The notes beneath the pieces were generated by a model. It did no database searches and was not told the DNA's origin. It worked only from the letters and a program-made list of their open reading frames with translations. Shown here one piece after another: positions 48,993 to 61,357 of a DNA stretch of 64,000 bases. A program made the position numbers and the translations under genes. Each line of letters starts with the position of its first letter. Positions within the stretch are counted from its first letter, which is position 1. The stretch covers positions 62,001 through 126,000 of the forward strand of contig NW_024883109.1 of NCBI RefSeq assembly GCF_019059575.1, read 5' to 3'. The stretch comes from Amphibalanus amphitrite (taxonomy: Eukaryota; Arthropoda; Thecostraca; Balanomorpha; Balanidae).

Positions 48993-51900
48993 ATGGGGAA
49001 AAGTCACAAAGCCTTTGGACAAGCCATCTGGGCCCAGCGCCTGAAAAAATTCGCACAACAAAAATGCTGGACGCCGGACATGGGCAGCAGGCCCGGTCCG
49101 AGACAGCCAAGGGCTGTCCTTGACCTGTATAACAAGGTGAGTTGGAGACATATTGAGCTTAGATCGCCTACCATCAATTGTTAACTTTCCGAAAAATCTA
49201 CATTTTCTTAGTCTCTTATCTTAGTCTTCTTAGTCAGAGGTATACAGAGGTCTATGGTAATTGGTATGTATTATCATTAACATAATATATGATTGTATTT
49301 GTGTTTCAGGTCCAAAGATGCCCACGGCAGTGCGGCAGCCAGCAGCCGCTGACCTTCCGGGGGGTGGCTGCGCTGCAAAGAGGCTGTAACTGACTGGACT
49401 GCACAGTGTAAGAGCAGACAATTCATGGAGAACTTCTTGATGCCTAGTTCCCATATACTTGTGGTTTTAAATGACTTCTTTTTGGTACAGGGATGCAAAC
49501 ATACACCATAGAGTATGAGAAAGCCCTTATGAACTCATGTTCACATGTGTTTGATTAAATTATTTTTTTTTTAAGAGAATCCTGCTCAATACGCATACCA
49601 TAACAGTGCACCATTTTTCAGTGAGTAACTAGGTCTCATTCTTTTTCAGAGCCCCAGTCATCATGCACCATTCTTGCATCCTCACTAGAATGTCAGCTGT
49701 GACTGGGTGGTCCTATTTGATGCTTCTAATCACTATTTCTGACTAATTTATTTGCTTGGTGTTGGACATGTCGCTGTTTTGCTGTTTTGCTGTTGTTTTT
49801 TTTTTTGGGGTGGTGGATGGCTTGGACAATAGCACAGTATAGTATTTTGAGTACATCTGTGGTGTCCTGGGCTGAGAGTTGTACCTATTACTTATAAAGG
49901 TGTGCTGTGTTGTTGCACAGGTCCCCAGGCTTAGTGCTGGTGCTTGCGAGCTAACACAACAGTGCAATGGTGTGGTGGCTGGTTAACTTATGTTCACAAG
50001 TTTGTTTTATCCCATTTATTGTTAACCTCACTGCTTTTCATGACATTTTTATTTCCTTGGTTTTGCAAATGCTTTGCTTGGGCTGCATACTTAGAGCATG
50101 ATGGTCATGATGGTGGCTGAATTCAGTACGCTGAGCTGCATCCAACCCATGCTCTAGGACCCCCATGACAGGGCTGGGATCCAGCGGATCCGGCAATATG
50201 TTGAGTCCGGCCGTCTGGCGGAGCTGAGGCAGCGCCCCAACATCCAGCCCAATCTGCAGCTTGAGCGGCATGCTGCAGGCCAGGTAATTATAAACATAAT
50301 ATGTCATTGCCACCCAAACTGGCTGTTCACTTGTGTTGTTTGCTCTTAGAGTACCTCATTGTGTGGGCATTTCTTGTTCTTTGCTGCCAAAACATGATTA
50401 CGGAGCGAACGAAGCGAGCGGAGTCTTTCGTAGATTAACGGAAATTTATGGGTATGAGCGGCCGGCCGGCCGGCCGTGCGGACGCTTTTGCGAGGCTTAC
50501 ATATATCTCAGCAACCACTTGACCGATTTACCTGCGGTAATTTTTGTAGGGTAGCTTCATTCCTTCTTCCAAGCAGACATGGGCATGGATCCCAGACAAC
50601 CAATCACGAAAATCGAGATGGTCATTAGATGCATGTGGATGATCCCTTATGTAGGTGCCACGTGCAAAAAGAAGAGGTGTCAGTTTTGTAATAGTTGCAA
50701 TACCGTAGCTTCGTGCAACTTTGGCCCACTTTTTTCGTTGAGCCTCAATAATTAAGTCATCTTTTATGTACAATGTTAAGCAACATGGTCTGGATAGAGG
50801 TCACCCCTTTTCCAGGCATGGGCCAAAGTTGCCCTTGGTGGCCAAAGTTGCACGAAACTACGGTATCTCGGTAACTACTCGGCCGATTGCGCTAAAAGTT
50901 GGCATGTAGGTAGGCACCCACTATGCAATGCATATCCATGTGCCAGAGTTGGGGTGCTGCTGCACGTGCGCACGTGCAGGGGTCGATTCCAGATCTCGAG
51001 AACGGCTGGACCGATGGCGCTCAAATTTGGTACGTGGTTAGGGACCGGTTAGTAGGGTGCCGTGCAAAAGTCAGTTGGGACCCATTTTGCACGTGCGCAC
51101 GTGCAGGGTGCCGCTTCCAGATCTCGAGAACGGCTGGGCCGATTGTGCTCAAATTTGGCACATCGCTAGAGACCGGTTAGTAGGGTGCCGTGCACAACTC
51201 AGTTGGAGGTACCCCCTCGCAATTTCGCACGTGCAAGGCTCACCCTCTCGCTCGCTCCGTTAGTCGCCCCAAAAGGCGTTATACTGGTTATCTAATATCG
51301 CTTGGCAATGACACAATAGAAACCTGAAGGGTGGTCGAAAGCCTTCTGGAATAGGGTTAAGCTAAGCACTTTATCCTGTATCTCATTAATACTTAATTCT
51401 ATTCTTTTCCAGGGACTACAGCCAGCGACCTCCACTTCCAGGCCTTCCTGATCGATGGTCTGGTTAGATGGAACGCGGATCGTCACCTGGCGGCGATCGG
51501 ACAGGACAGCGCCCGCGAGGTCCGGTGCTACGGACGAGTACAGGGTGCTACGACGGCCGGATACGGGCAGCCGTCATCGACCTGTCGCAGAGGGTGCTCA
51601 AGAGGGACCTAGTCACCAGAAGCGAGCCTCTTCGATACACGGGTAAAAAGTCGCATGCTACAGTCACACAAATTATACAGTACAAAAACTGCCAACTAAT
51701 GCCAATGATCGAATGCAGTTAAGTCCGCTAGCCTCCATTGAATTTGAACTTATGAAAAGGTTGCCGCTGCCGCGACAACCGATCAGCTAAAATTATTTAC
51801 TACCTAATACCTATATACATAAAACGAACTTACGTACCAAGAGTCCAAGACGTGTCAAGTTGTCACAAGTCGTGAAACATAATGTTTCACACATGCTTCT

Positions 51901-54900
51901 GTTTACATTCAGGTGAGCTCGTCGGGGTCGCCTACCTGTACGGACAGGGCCGTAGGCTCGACGAGTACAGGGTGGGTGACCCCGACACGCAGCACGGCGA
52001 GGATGACGATGTTGGCGATGACCTCGACGAGGGATTCGAGGACGTCGAGGACATCTTCGTGACCGACGCGTACGATGGTCTCGAAATGCCAGTAAGTTAA
52101 TTAAAGAGTACCGGAGGGTGTGTCGACAGAGGTGTTTTTCTCACAGATTCGCGTTAGACAAAGATATAAAGTGGCGCGAGCATGCCAAAACATTAGCCCT
52201 GCAGTTGGTTTTGCGTAATAGTGCGATTTGACGAGGCTCGTGCGGGTCGAAGTTACAGCGAAAAAGTCGCAGTCGACGGTGCTGCCACCTACATTGCCAA
52301 TAACGGACACTATCATATCGTGATAATTGGGGTAGTTTCAAATGAGAAATGACTTCTATTTTTGTTCAAACTGCTTTAGAAGAAATGAAACAATTCGGAA
52401 ACATACATTTTTCCCAAATATCGCGTTCCATTTTTTCCTGTTGAGTTGTTAGGAAAGTGGTAAATTTCAAGGTTGACGGCTAAAAAACGAAACAGGAGGA
52501 ACAGAGCAGGAATCACGAAGACGTGTGCCGCGCCGATGCTGTAGCCTGTAGATAAGGGGTGAGCAACAGAACCAGCATACCTAACGATTTTGATTAGTGA
52601 TAGATATTTTTCTCTAAATGAAAGACTATTAGTAACTCAGGCAAGCCCTCTAATATAGGTATCGACAGGGTTGCGGTAAAAGGTACAATCGATGGCACAT
52701 TACAATTATTCTGAGTTGGGAAACAACACTCTTCAGATACCTACCATCAACAACCTCACTATCTCCTATATGGGAGCTATATCATCTGATTCCAGCGCCC
52801 TGAAAACAAACAGGTTATCACCAAATATCTCTGTATTAGCGCCTACCGATATATGCTGAATGACGCTATCAATACCCGACATTTGTAAAAGGTGATTCGC
52901 CACACAGACCGCCGGCGTCTGAGGGGTTGAATCAGTGAGCCAGATTGCCAGCGACTCACCGCTGAACTACCGGGCATAACAAAACGGACGATGCGACATG
53001 ACTCAGAGATCATCACAGACGCGACGGTAAGCCGCCAACAGCTCCTCTGATGTTTGCTTTAAAAATGTTGGCCAAAATTTAAGATCGATGTAATCTAGTG
53101 CTAATATTTGGGTTTTCGGTTTTCTAATTCCCTCTATTTCGCGTATTGCTTGAAAATAGCTAGAAGGTTTCTTTTCACCGATAGCAAGTGATTTAGTTCA
53201 AAAGATTGGTGGTGCTGCTACTGGCAACATTATTGGCGCAATATAACCGTTCTTTAGTCACCGTGTCAATAATATTGACACAGTGAATGACCACCGACTC
53301 TCACTGAATGTATCTTCCTGTTCCGCAGGAAGCTGAGCTGTGACTGACTGGCCATTACGTGTCATCAGTTCGGCCAGTAGCGGCGGAATACCTTCAATTA
53401 AGAGGGGCACTGCCGACTTTTGGTCCCATATTCTTTCTATGCAACGCCCATAGGGCTAATGTTAAAATGCCAAAATCAAAGGGGGCACGGTGCCGCGGTG
53501 CCCTCCCCGTTCCGTCGCCTATGAGTTCGGCTTGACAAGGGAACCGCGAGGTGGCAGATAGCGATATTACGTATCTGAACGAGGGTTCCGCACGAGATTA
53601 GATGGCCTTCGGTTACATTTGTCGTTGCGTCTGTGATGATCTCTGAGTCATGTCGCATCGTCCGTTTTGTTATGCCCGGTAGTTCAGCGGTGAGTCGCTG
53701 GCAATCTGGCTCACTGATTCAACCCCTCAGACGCCGGCGGTCTGTGTGGCGAATCACCTTTTACAAATGTCAGGTATTGATAGCGTCATTCAGCATATGT
53801 CGGTAGGCGCTAATACAGAGATTTTTGGTGATAACCTGTTTGTTTTCAGGGCGCTGGAATCAGATGATATAGCTCCCATATAGGAGATAGTGAGGTTGTT
53901 GATGGTAGGTATCTGAATAGTGTTGTTTCCCAACTCAGAATAATTGTATTGTGCCATCGATTGTACCTTTTACCGCAACCCTGTTGATACCTATATTAGA
54001 AGGCTTGCCTGAGTTACTAATAGTCTTTCATTTAGAGAAAAATATCTATCACTAATCAAAATCGTTAGGTATGCTGGTTCTGTTGCTCACCCCTTATCTA
54101 CAGGCTACAACATCGGCGCGGCACACGTCTTGGTGATTCCTGCTCTGTTCCTCCTGTTTCGTTTTTTAGCCGTCAACCTTGAAATTTACCACTTTCCTAA
54201 CAACTCAACAGGAAAAAATGGAACGCGATATTTGGGAAAAATGTATGTTTCCGAATTGTTTTATTTCTTCTCAAGCAGTTTGAACAAAAATAGAAGTCAT
54301 TTCTCATTTGAAACTACCCCAATTATCACGATATGATAGTGCCCGTTATTGGCAATGTAGGTGGCAGCACCGTCCACTGCGACTTTTTCGCTGTAACTTC
54401 GACCTGCCCGAGCCTCGTCAAATCGCATTTACGCAAAACCAACGGCAGGGCTAGTGTTTTGGCATGCTCGCGCCACTTTTATCTTTGTCTAACGCGAATC
54501 TGCGACTATCGACACACCCACTACCCAAAACATAACAATATGATTAAAAATTAAAGCTAAATGCAACTACTTCAATTTTGCGATATACTGCACCCTTTGA
54601 TGGATGTTATTTACCCTATTACTTTCTGCATCCCAAATGAAGCAAGCATATAACTTATTTCATAGGTGTACAGGTAACTTAGGATCGCGAAACATACTGA
54701 GCTCATGACTACATCGCTTGTGTTTCAGCTTCAGACGCCTCTCCCGGCCGCTCCCGTCGGAGTCCCCAGCCTCGCCGCCGCCGGACCTCAGGGACCCGCT
54801 ACCGCCCGAGTCCCCAGCTCCGCCGACGCTGGGCCTCAGAGTCCCGCCGACGCTGGGCCTCAGAATCCCGCCGCCGGACCTCAGAGTCCCGCCGCCGCTG

Positions 54901-57900
54901 CAGCTCCGGGCTCCGCCGCCGCTGCAGCCGCAGCCGCCGTCGCTGGAGCTCCGGGCCCGGCCGCCGCTGCAGCTCCGGGGCCCGCTGCTGCTGCAGCCGC
55001 CGCAGCTGCACCTTCAGGACCGGGCTCCGCTACCGCTGCCGCTGCAGCCCCGCGGCCTGCTGCCGCTGCAGCTCCGGGGCCCGCTGCCGCTGCGGCTCGG
55101 GGGCCCGCTGCTGCTGCAGCCGCCACAGCTGCTGCTCCGGGGCCCGCTGCAGCCGCAGCCGCCGCAGCTGCAGCCTCGTGGCCCGCCGCCGCTAGAGCTC
55201 ACAACCTCTCACGGGTAGGTAGTCAGCCTCGTTTGATCTAAGGACGGGACTTCTCAGTCATTCAGACCGTTTTGAGTCCAATCAAATAAAACCATTAAGC
55301 TCCCCAGGATTGGAAGTGATCACCTGCGACCTCAAAAGTTTCCATAGTTACACTTCCAGTAGCGATATGCAAATCAGCGTTAATTCAGACAGCTAATTGC
55401 TCGCTTACATAGTCCCGTGTGTTCCACCTCAAACGGATGAATGGTCCATCAGTTAGCTATACACCGGGCGCAAGCACATATTAATCATGCCAATCACCCT
55501 GAGCGCTAAATTCGCCCGTTCTACTTTCAGCATGGTAACCAGCCTCCACCGGCTCCTCCTGCCGTCGACGCTGCCAGCTGGTCACCAGCTGACGCACAGC
55601 CGGACCTGGAGGGACGCAGCTCACCCGGCCCTGGTGCAGTAGTGGCCGCCGCTCAGTCGCCCGCCATCCCACTGACGCCAGACTGGGCAGCCGAGGGTCT
55701 TCCGGAGGTGCGGCTGCTTCGAGTTGCTTCGACCTTTCTGTTTCACTCGGGATCTTTTTTTCTTCTTAATTATGAAATTAGGTATCTCGGCTGACACGAG
55801 TGTAAATGCACCCCGGCCCGGTCACACCAGTCTGCTATAAAAGGATAAATCGTCTGTTCTCAGCACGGCGTTTAGCTGCTGTCGGCTCCTCCGACTACCG
55901 CCGGAGCCCCTGGCCCGGTCCCTGCCGGCGTCCCGGGCACAGCCACCGCGCCACCCACCGTCGCTGGCTCCGCCACCACCTCAAGTTTCGGGAACCGCGA
56001 CCCGGCTCGCCAGGTATGTTGTAACTTGTCTCACAATCAAATTGCTTTAACTGTAAGTGCACAAAATGCATGTTCTGATGTGTTCATGAAGGTGACATGC
56101 TCTTGTCAGACACCCTCGTTTTCCATGTATGTTTTAAGGACGTGACCGGCCCCGACCACCAGCCGGGGTACGCCGAGTGCCACCGCCTGGCGCAGGTGCT
56201 CGTCGGCCTAGACTGCTCGCGGGGGTATGTCGCCGACGAAGAGGCCGAGTCCATCGTCCACCTGTGGCACCAGCTATCCGCCGGCGACAGAGCCAAGGTG
56301 GCGGCCTCCCCGCGGTACCAGCACCGGCTGACGACTGGCCGGTTTAAACAGCCGAAGACCAGTCGGCTGTCTGGTGTCGTGCCGGGCGTGCACAGCGCAC
56401 GGAGGTAAGGATCCCGCATTTTAAAATAGGACTATCATTGTAAGCGTTGTTCTCAAATGAAACACCATCGGGCAGAATAATTGGGGTTTGCACGCATATT
56501 ATTGGAACTATTAAATTATGTCATATTTATTAAAAGGCAATAAAAGTGAGATATTGTCCATGCTGGTAGGATTTTGTACGCATGTTAGTCACAACCTGGA
56601 CATGCTGATGTGATGAAAAAGAAATACGAAACGCGTCCACGTCATCACATAATTTAATTATTGATTTTCACGAAACACAACTTGCATACTGCTTGCCAGG
56701 GACCTTCAATTTGGAAGGTATGTCCAACGTGTGCTCCGTAGAATTTCGTAGAACACATGTGAAAGTGAACTTAATGATGGATTTCTATTTGACAGAGTCT
56801 CACTCAAGCGAGGAGCGGTTCCCGCGCAACGACCCGACTTGAACCGGCTCGCTGAGACGGTCGTCCGCCTGCTCTGCGAGCGGTACCGAAACCCCAGGCG
56901 CAGCGGAGGGTCGGTCCAGTCGCGCTGGGCGCAGATCCTGGCCCACCACTCCAGCCTGCGGGACATTCTCCTCAAATGTCCCGCAATCACCCAGCGGACT
57001 GGAGTCAACCTGGCGGCTCTGAACCAGCACACGCTCACGTCCTGGTGAGTTATATGTTCGCTCGATCCTGCAGATGCAGAGACTTGATAGAATGTCCAGT
57101 GTCCATCCTCTCATTAATAATGGTGTAAGATATGTTATAAAAATACTACCATCATATTCGCCCGTGTGCGGCTTTACTGCTGGGGGGGGGGGGGGGGCGG
57201 ACCCGTTCATTACCTGATTTTGCTAAATTTATCAGCGAGTGTTAAAGCCAGAACAATACACGCATTCAGTGTTGTAACAATTACGTTTCACAATACTTCT
57301 GAGTATCAGAAAATTAAAATTGTTCGCACTGGGAAACCGGCGCGCATCTACCGCATGGTCTTCCTACTGAGGACGCCAATGCTGACGGGATACATCCAGA
57401 CTCTGTCCCTAAATGCGCTGAACCGAGTTGGGATGAGGCGGTGAGATGCAAGTCGACATCCTGAGAGATCGGAGCGTCAAAAGAGGAGCTCTGGAATACA
57501 AGGACCCCAACGAACATTTCAATCAACAGTATAAAGTAAACCCCTCAATTTTTGTTTTTGTTTCGCCGCCAGGTTCAACGAGCACCAGAAGGAGACGGAG
57601 CGGAGAGCTCTTCTCCAGGGCGTGCAGCTGCCGCCAGCCCGTCCGATCGCCGCAGTCGCCCTGCCAGCACCGGCGCCGCGGCTGATGCAGGTGCAGGTGG
57701 TGCGGGTGGACTGTCGCCGCCCACCGCACCACTTCGTCCTGCCTGCCGACACGGTCGGACAGGCGCAGACCCGCCGTCGCCCGGCCGAGGACACCGGCCA
57801 CGACACCGCCGCCAAGAGGCCCTACACGCGCCGGCAGCCCACCAACACCTGCGGCCAGTGCAAAGGCGCTCTGACGGCGGACACGGGGCACAGACGGGGG

Positions 57901-57987
57901 AAGGGCGGCCCAAGCCGAAACAAGGTTTTCTGTCCCGTTGCCAACCCTGATCTAACATACGATCAGTGGTTGGCAAAGTTCAAGTGA
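48993..57987 (+). CDS. Multi-exon gene of an uncharacterised transposase-like family (C-terminal half well preserved)
   Basis: Confident exons that join in phase: 51413-51642, 51913-52091, 54729-55214, 55531-55707, 55876-56013, 56139-56404, 56796-57044 and 57573-57987 (TGA). Less certain: 48993-49136, an exon starting 49310, and 50172-50283. Key segments: GTTASDLHFQAFLIDGLVRW, YTGELVGVAYLYGQGRRLDE, an acidic stretch, a long Ala/Pro-rich exon, GPDHQPGYAECHRLAQVLVG, YQHRLTTGRFKQP, SVQSRWAQILAHHS, LNQHTLTSWFNEHQKETERR, and a terminal Cys segment NTCGQCKG...YDQWLAKFK. This order recalls proteins annotated as uncharacterised in fish and invertebrates (some with DUF6729), whose upstream part is an RNase H-like transposase with SLES as the last acidic motif. 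The catalytic core was not found. Exon 51413 contains a 20-bp insertion that shifts frame. Element versus domesticated gene is undecided. Confidence 0.7.
50395..51257. repeat. Dispersed repeat with GCACGTGCGCACGTGCA motif, copy 2
   Basis: Left end ATTACGGAGCGAACGAAGCG and right end CTCTCGCTCGCTCCGTTAG are roughly inverted. GCACGTGCGCACGTGCA occurs near 50961 and 51090, each near a CAGATCTCGAGAACGGCTGG phrase. It lies in an intron of the transposase-like gene, and a relative occupies 480-1076. Confidence 0.65.
52116..54519. mobile_element. 2.4-kb long-inverted-repeat element in an intron
   Basis: GGGTGTGTCGACAG at 52116 is matched by CTATCGACACACCC ending at 54519. Arms of ~900 bp (52116-53026 and 53623-54519) are inverted copies with scattered small differences, e.g. 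CAGATTCGCGTTAGACAAAG and its inverse. The ~600-bp spacer contains a hAT MITE. No coding capacity and no clear target duplication. The transcript of the surrounding gene would contain a ~900-bp hairpin before splicing. Confidence 0.85.
53375..53523. mobile_element. hAT-type MITE, family CAGTGGCGGCGGAA, TSD AGTTCGGC
   Basis: Starts CAGTAGCGGCGGAA, ends TTCCGTCGCCTATG, and is flanked by perfect 8-mers AGTTCGGC (53367-53374, 53524-53531). The interior matches the copy at 22470-22624. It is nested in the spacer of the 2.4-kb inverted repeat and is therefore younger than it. Confidence 0.92.
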
Positions 57988-58765
57988 GGAGTATGTCTTG
58001 TACCTATGTATGTATGTCTTGTCTATGTTTTGTGTCCTGTATGCCTGGCAAGTCCAACGCCAGACACCGGCGGAACTGCTTCAGGGCCGCTCTCTCCGGC
58101 CGCAGCTCAGGCGCTGCGGCCCCCCCCCCCCCATGATCGCCGCTGGCGCCACCTTTCGGCGCCCCGCCGCCGTCGATGGGGAGAAAAATAAACCAGATCT
58201 GACTTCGGATGCCGTCATGGTGTTTGTGTGGCGTAGAACAACGACGATAATAGCGAGTTAAAACCGCCTGACACTGTTTCAGGGTTTGGCGTTTTTGTTC
58301 GTGAATGTTTGCTTGTTCCTTTGATACTTAGGTTTACGATTCCCTTCCTTCGTTTGTTTGTTTGGTCGTTAAACATTAAATATACCAGTGTATAATGCAG
58401 GCGTACTTCGTCCGGGTGAGGCATCGTAGTCCCTTCGTCCTCGCACCTAAGGTTCACGCTATTCAGGCATGCCAAAAACTTGACCTGTGTGTCTTCCAGG
58501 TAGGTATCACACATTCGTGCGCGGGTGGGTGCGTTGAATGCTAGTTAGATTATGCGACAGTGCAGCTAACAGCGACTTCGGACAGCTTCCACGGTCGCAG
58601 AACACGGCAGGCAAACTCACTTAAGGCACCGGCCATTCGCTCGAAGCCCGGGCGCCGTCGATTTTGTCGGATTCCACTGTATACCCAACGCATTTATCCT
58701 AAGCAATACAATTAATGGTGCAAAGTAGCTGCAGCACGGCATGGGTAGCTTTCATATTCTGTCAA
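57988..58765. other. 3' flank of the transposase-like gene
   Basis: A short CCAACGCCAGACACCGGCGG segment and GAAAAATAAACCAGATCTG near 58182 (ATAAA, possible polyadenylation signal) follow the stop. The rest is unassigned. Confidence 0.35.
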
Positions 58766-58947
58766 TTAACCCGCGCCGGGCCGGTGCTCCGCGACTTCCA
58801 CGCCGGGCCGGGAGGGGGGGTCTGAACTCTGAACCCCCCCCCCCCGTCTAACTCGGCTCCTGGGCCACGTAGCGAGACGCAGTAAGCGGCATTCGAAAGA
58901 ACGCCAAAAATAACACTTCGGTCATTTTTAGATCAGGTCAAAGCTCG

Positions 58948-59235
58948 GGGCCCTGTTTCACCGGTGATAGCAGCACGCTGCTATCACACGTGTCAAATTG
59001 GGTTTCCATGGAAACATCAACAAACCATGACGCCGTCAATCTGTGTGATGTCATCAAATATTGCTGCTAACATCTTTACGGCCGTGCGATCAGACAAATG
59101 TTATCAAACGCATTCAACGAGACAGCAACTCTGTTCCAAACGCAGCTCACGGATTACACGAAACGTCAGTAGTGTGACCTCATCACATTACGTCAGCTCG
59201 CGCGAAACCATTACGTCACCGGCGAAACAGGGCCC
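58948..59235. mobile_element. MITE of the GGGCCCTGTTTCA family, copy A
   Basis: Begins GGGCCCTGTTTCACCGGTG and ends GTCACCGGCGAAACAGGGCCC's core. TIR ~20 bp, followed inside by AGCAGCACGCTGCT. The target duplication is not clear. Nested in the TTAA element. Confidence 0.75.
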
Positions 59236-59332
59236 AGGTCGCCAGAGGCCATCAAAGGTAACATTTTGTCCATTTCAACAATTTTGGAAACTGCCAGCGG
59301 CTAACTTGGGAACCGATAGAGCTACAGCGGCG

Positions 59333-59458
59333 CGGAAAAGCGCATTCGATAGCTCTTTTAATGCTATTTTGCCATAATGTCCCCAGATTTGACCTCGGAA
59401 AAGCGCATTCGATAGCTCTTTTAACGCGATTTCGCAATAATGTCCTCAGATTTGACCT
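59333..59458. repeat. Two tandem 63-bp units
   Basis: CGGAAAAGCGCATTCGATAG starts both units (59333 and 59396). They differ at a few positions and each ends GATTTGACCT. Confidence 0.85.
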
Positions 59459-60263
59459 CAGGTCAACGGTTTAGCCTCCAGAGGGCAAGAACTCCAAAAA
59501 TGGCGGTTTTATGAAAAACATTTTTCTGCAATAACTTTTGACTCAGGGAAAAGACGACATTTAATTTGCCAGCGCATCGTGTTCCCCTCGTCGAGACGCG
59601 TCGAAAGAATTATAATTTAACCTTGTAAGGTCATTTTGAAAATGTGACCTCAGGTCAAAGTCATGGCCTGACCGGAAAAGGTCATGTTGCATATCAGTCG
59701 ATCCGTATCGTCGAGCTTAACACATCTGAGGTGTTCTCATCGCTCTAGCTGTCTCTATCAAAAGTTATTGTCAGAGAAAACTCCTGGGGGCCTGATATGA
59801 CCTGATATGACCTCTGGGTCAAAAGGAGGGGTCACAGGTGCCATTTTTCGGTTCAGCTTGTCGAGTTTACCGGTAACACGATGTTTGAGAATGTTTGGAA
59901 TGACGTTCGTCCAAAAAAGGCGCCTTTCAATTATCTCCCATTAACTTACCTGAAATGGAGAGGTCGCAAAATTGGCCTGACCTTAGGTCACCAATATCAA
60001 AATTCCGAGATATGCATTTTGTATACACTGTTACTATTATCAATCGCTGAAAGTTTCAAGGTGATCGTTTGGTCGTTACAGATATGACGAGGATTCTAAC
60101 TTTTCTGAGGTGCTTGAGTTACCTGGGTCTGAAATTTTCACATGTGCGGAAAAGATGCATGAACAGGTGTACCAAAAATGGCGGCGCAGCGCCGCCGCTT
60201 TCGATATATCTGCGAAAAAACCGCAAGAGGGTAACACCCAACCCCCGGCCCGGCGCGGATTAA

Positions 60264-60842
60264 TTTAAGGTTATTTTTGTATGACTGAAGCTGATGTCCA
60301 CATGGTTTTCAAAGGGTAAATATCGCTGCTTTGAAGCTTTCCATGTTTCTTTCATGAAGCTTTCCAGGCAGTCATTTTTGAAAATGACTGCTACCAGTCA
60401 ATGGAGGAAAAAAAGAACAACTTATATCAATTATGGAGATATAGAAATAGCAAATGAACGCCAAAGAGGAAGATCACAAGAATCGATAGAATATCAGACG
60501 AAGATAATACGGAAGGGGTGGCGTTGCAAAGCAACACCCCGAGAAAAATCTGATCTGATCTGATGTTTTTCAATATCCTGAATCCAAGAATGATACTCAT
60601 TAGTGCAAGGAGTATCATGATAATCCATTGAGGGAGGTCACCCAACACTCATCAGACCCAACCCATCCTGGGCTTATGCAAAGGTAGGTGAGGTGTTAGG
60701 TTTTGGGTGGTGTAGGGTTGGGTTGTCAGGCTTGGTCAGGGTAAGTTTGGTTAAGTTAGGTTAGGTTGGATTAGGCTGAGCTTACTCAGATTTGCTAGGC
60801 AAGGTCAGGTAACTTCACTTCAATGAATTATAATGATACCTA
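60264..60842. other. AT-rich sequence with small hairpin, possible LINE 3' remnant
   Basis: GGGGTGGCGTTGCAAAGCAA then CACCCC (about 60514-60540) forms a hairpin and is followed by TCTGATCTGATCTGATG, a short tandem tail like those at LINE 3' ends. GTTAGGTTAGGTTGG-type sequence lies near 60755. No gene recognised. Confidence 0.3.
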
Positions 60843-60850
60843 TTTGCTGC

Positions 60851-61349
60851 CAGACATGTGCATGGATCCGAGAAAATGGATCTGGGATCTGATCCCCCGA
60901 ATACTGATCTCGGATCCGTCGGGACCATAGATCCAGCTCTGTAATTTATCGAGAGATCCATGGGGATCACAGATCCGAGTCTCATTTTTTGCTTGAGATC
61001 CAGTGAGATCATAGATCCTCACTTATTTTTTTTGTTAAAACATATAAAAAAACTTGTTTCAAGTTTCAACTCACAAACGTTCTGTTTTAGTGATTTTATG
61101 TGATCGCACGTCATAATCCACAGTTTTGTGTCACTTATTGGCATAGAAACCCATTAAACATGTTTCAAATGTGGTACATGGTGGGATCCACTCAGATCAT
61201 AGATCCATGTTCTTAATTTATCGTCAGATCATATGTCATAGATTCAAGATGTATTTTTCCCGATCCGGGGGTCATAGATCCCAACCTGTACTTTGCTTCG
61301 ACATCCACTGAGATCATAGATCCATTACTCGGATACATGCACATGTCTG
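60851..61349. mobile_element. hAT-type element filled with GATC motifs, TSD TTTGCTGC
   Basis: Perfect 14-bp TIRs CAGACATGTGCATG / CATGCACATGTCTG and perfect 8-bp flanks TTTGCTGC (60843-60850, 61350-61357). The 499-bp interior is dominated by many repeats of ATAGATCC and GATCYGA-like words. Non-coding. Confidence 0.95.
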
Positions 61350-61357
61350 TTTGCTGC

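Larger units (their letters stand above)
58770..60259. mobile_element. TTAA-flanked piggyBac-like non-autonomous element
   Basis: The sequence reads TTAA then CCCGCGCCGGGCCGG at the left (TTAA 58766-58769) and CCGGCCCGGCGCGGA then TTAA at the right (60260-60263): a 15-bp TIR with one mismatch that begins CCC, beside a TTAA target duplication as piggyBac makes. The interior is rich in GGTCA/TGACCT motifs and phrases such as GATATATCTGCGAAAAAACC. No transposase. A GGGCCCTGTTTCA MITE is nested at 58948-59235. Confidence 0.7.

Noticed and set aside
54729-55214. Ala/Pro-rich segment as a simple repeat or antifreeze-like gene
   Set aside because: It has a splice acceptor and donor in phase with neighbouring exons of the transposase-like gene, so it is treated as its low-complexity exon.
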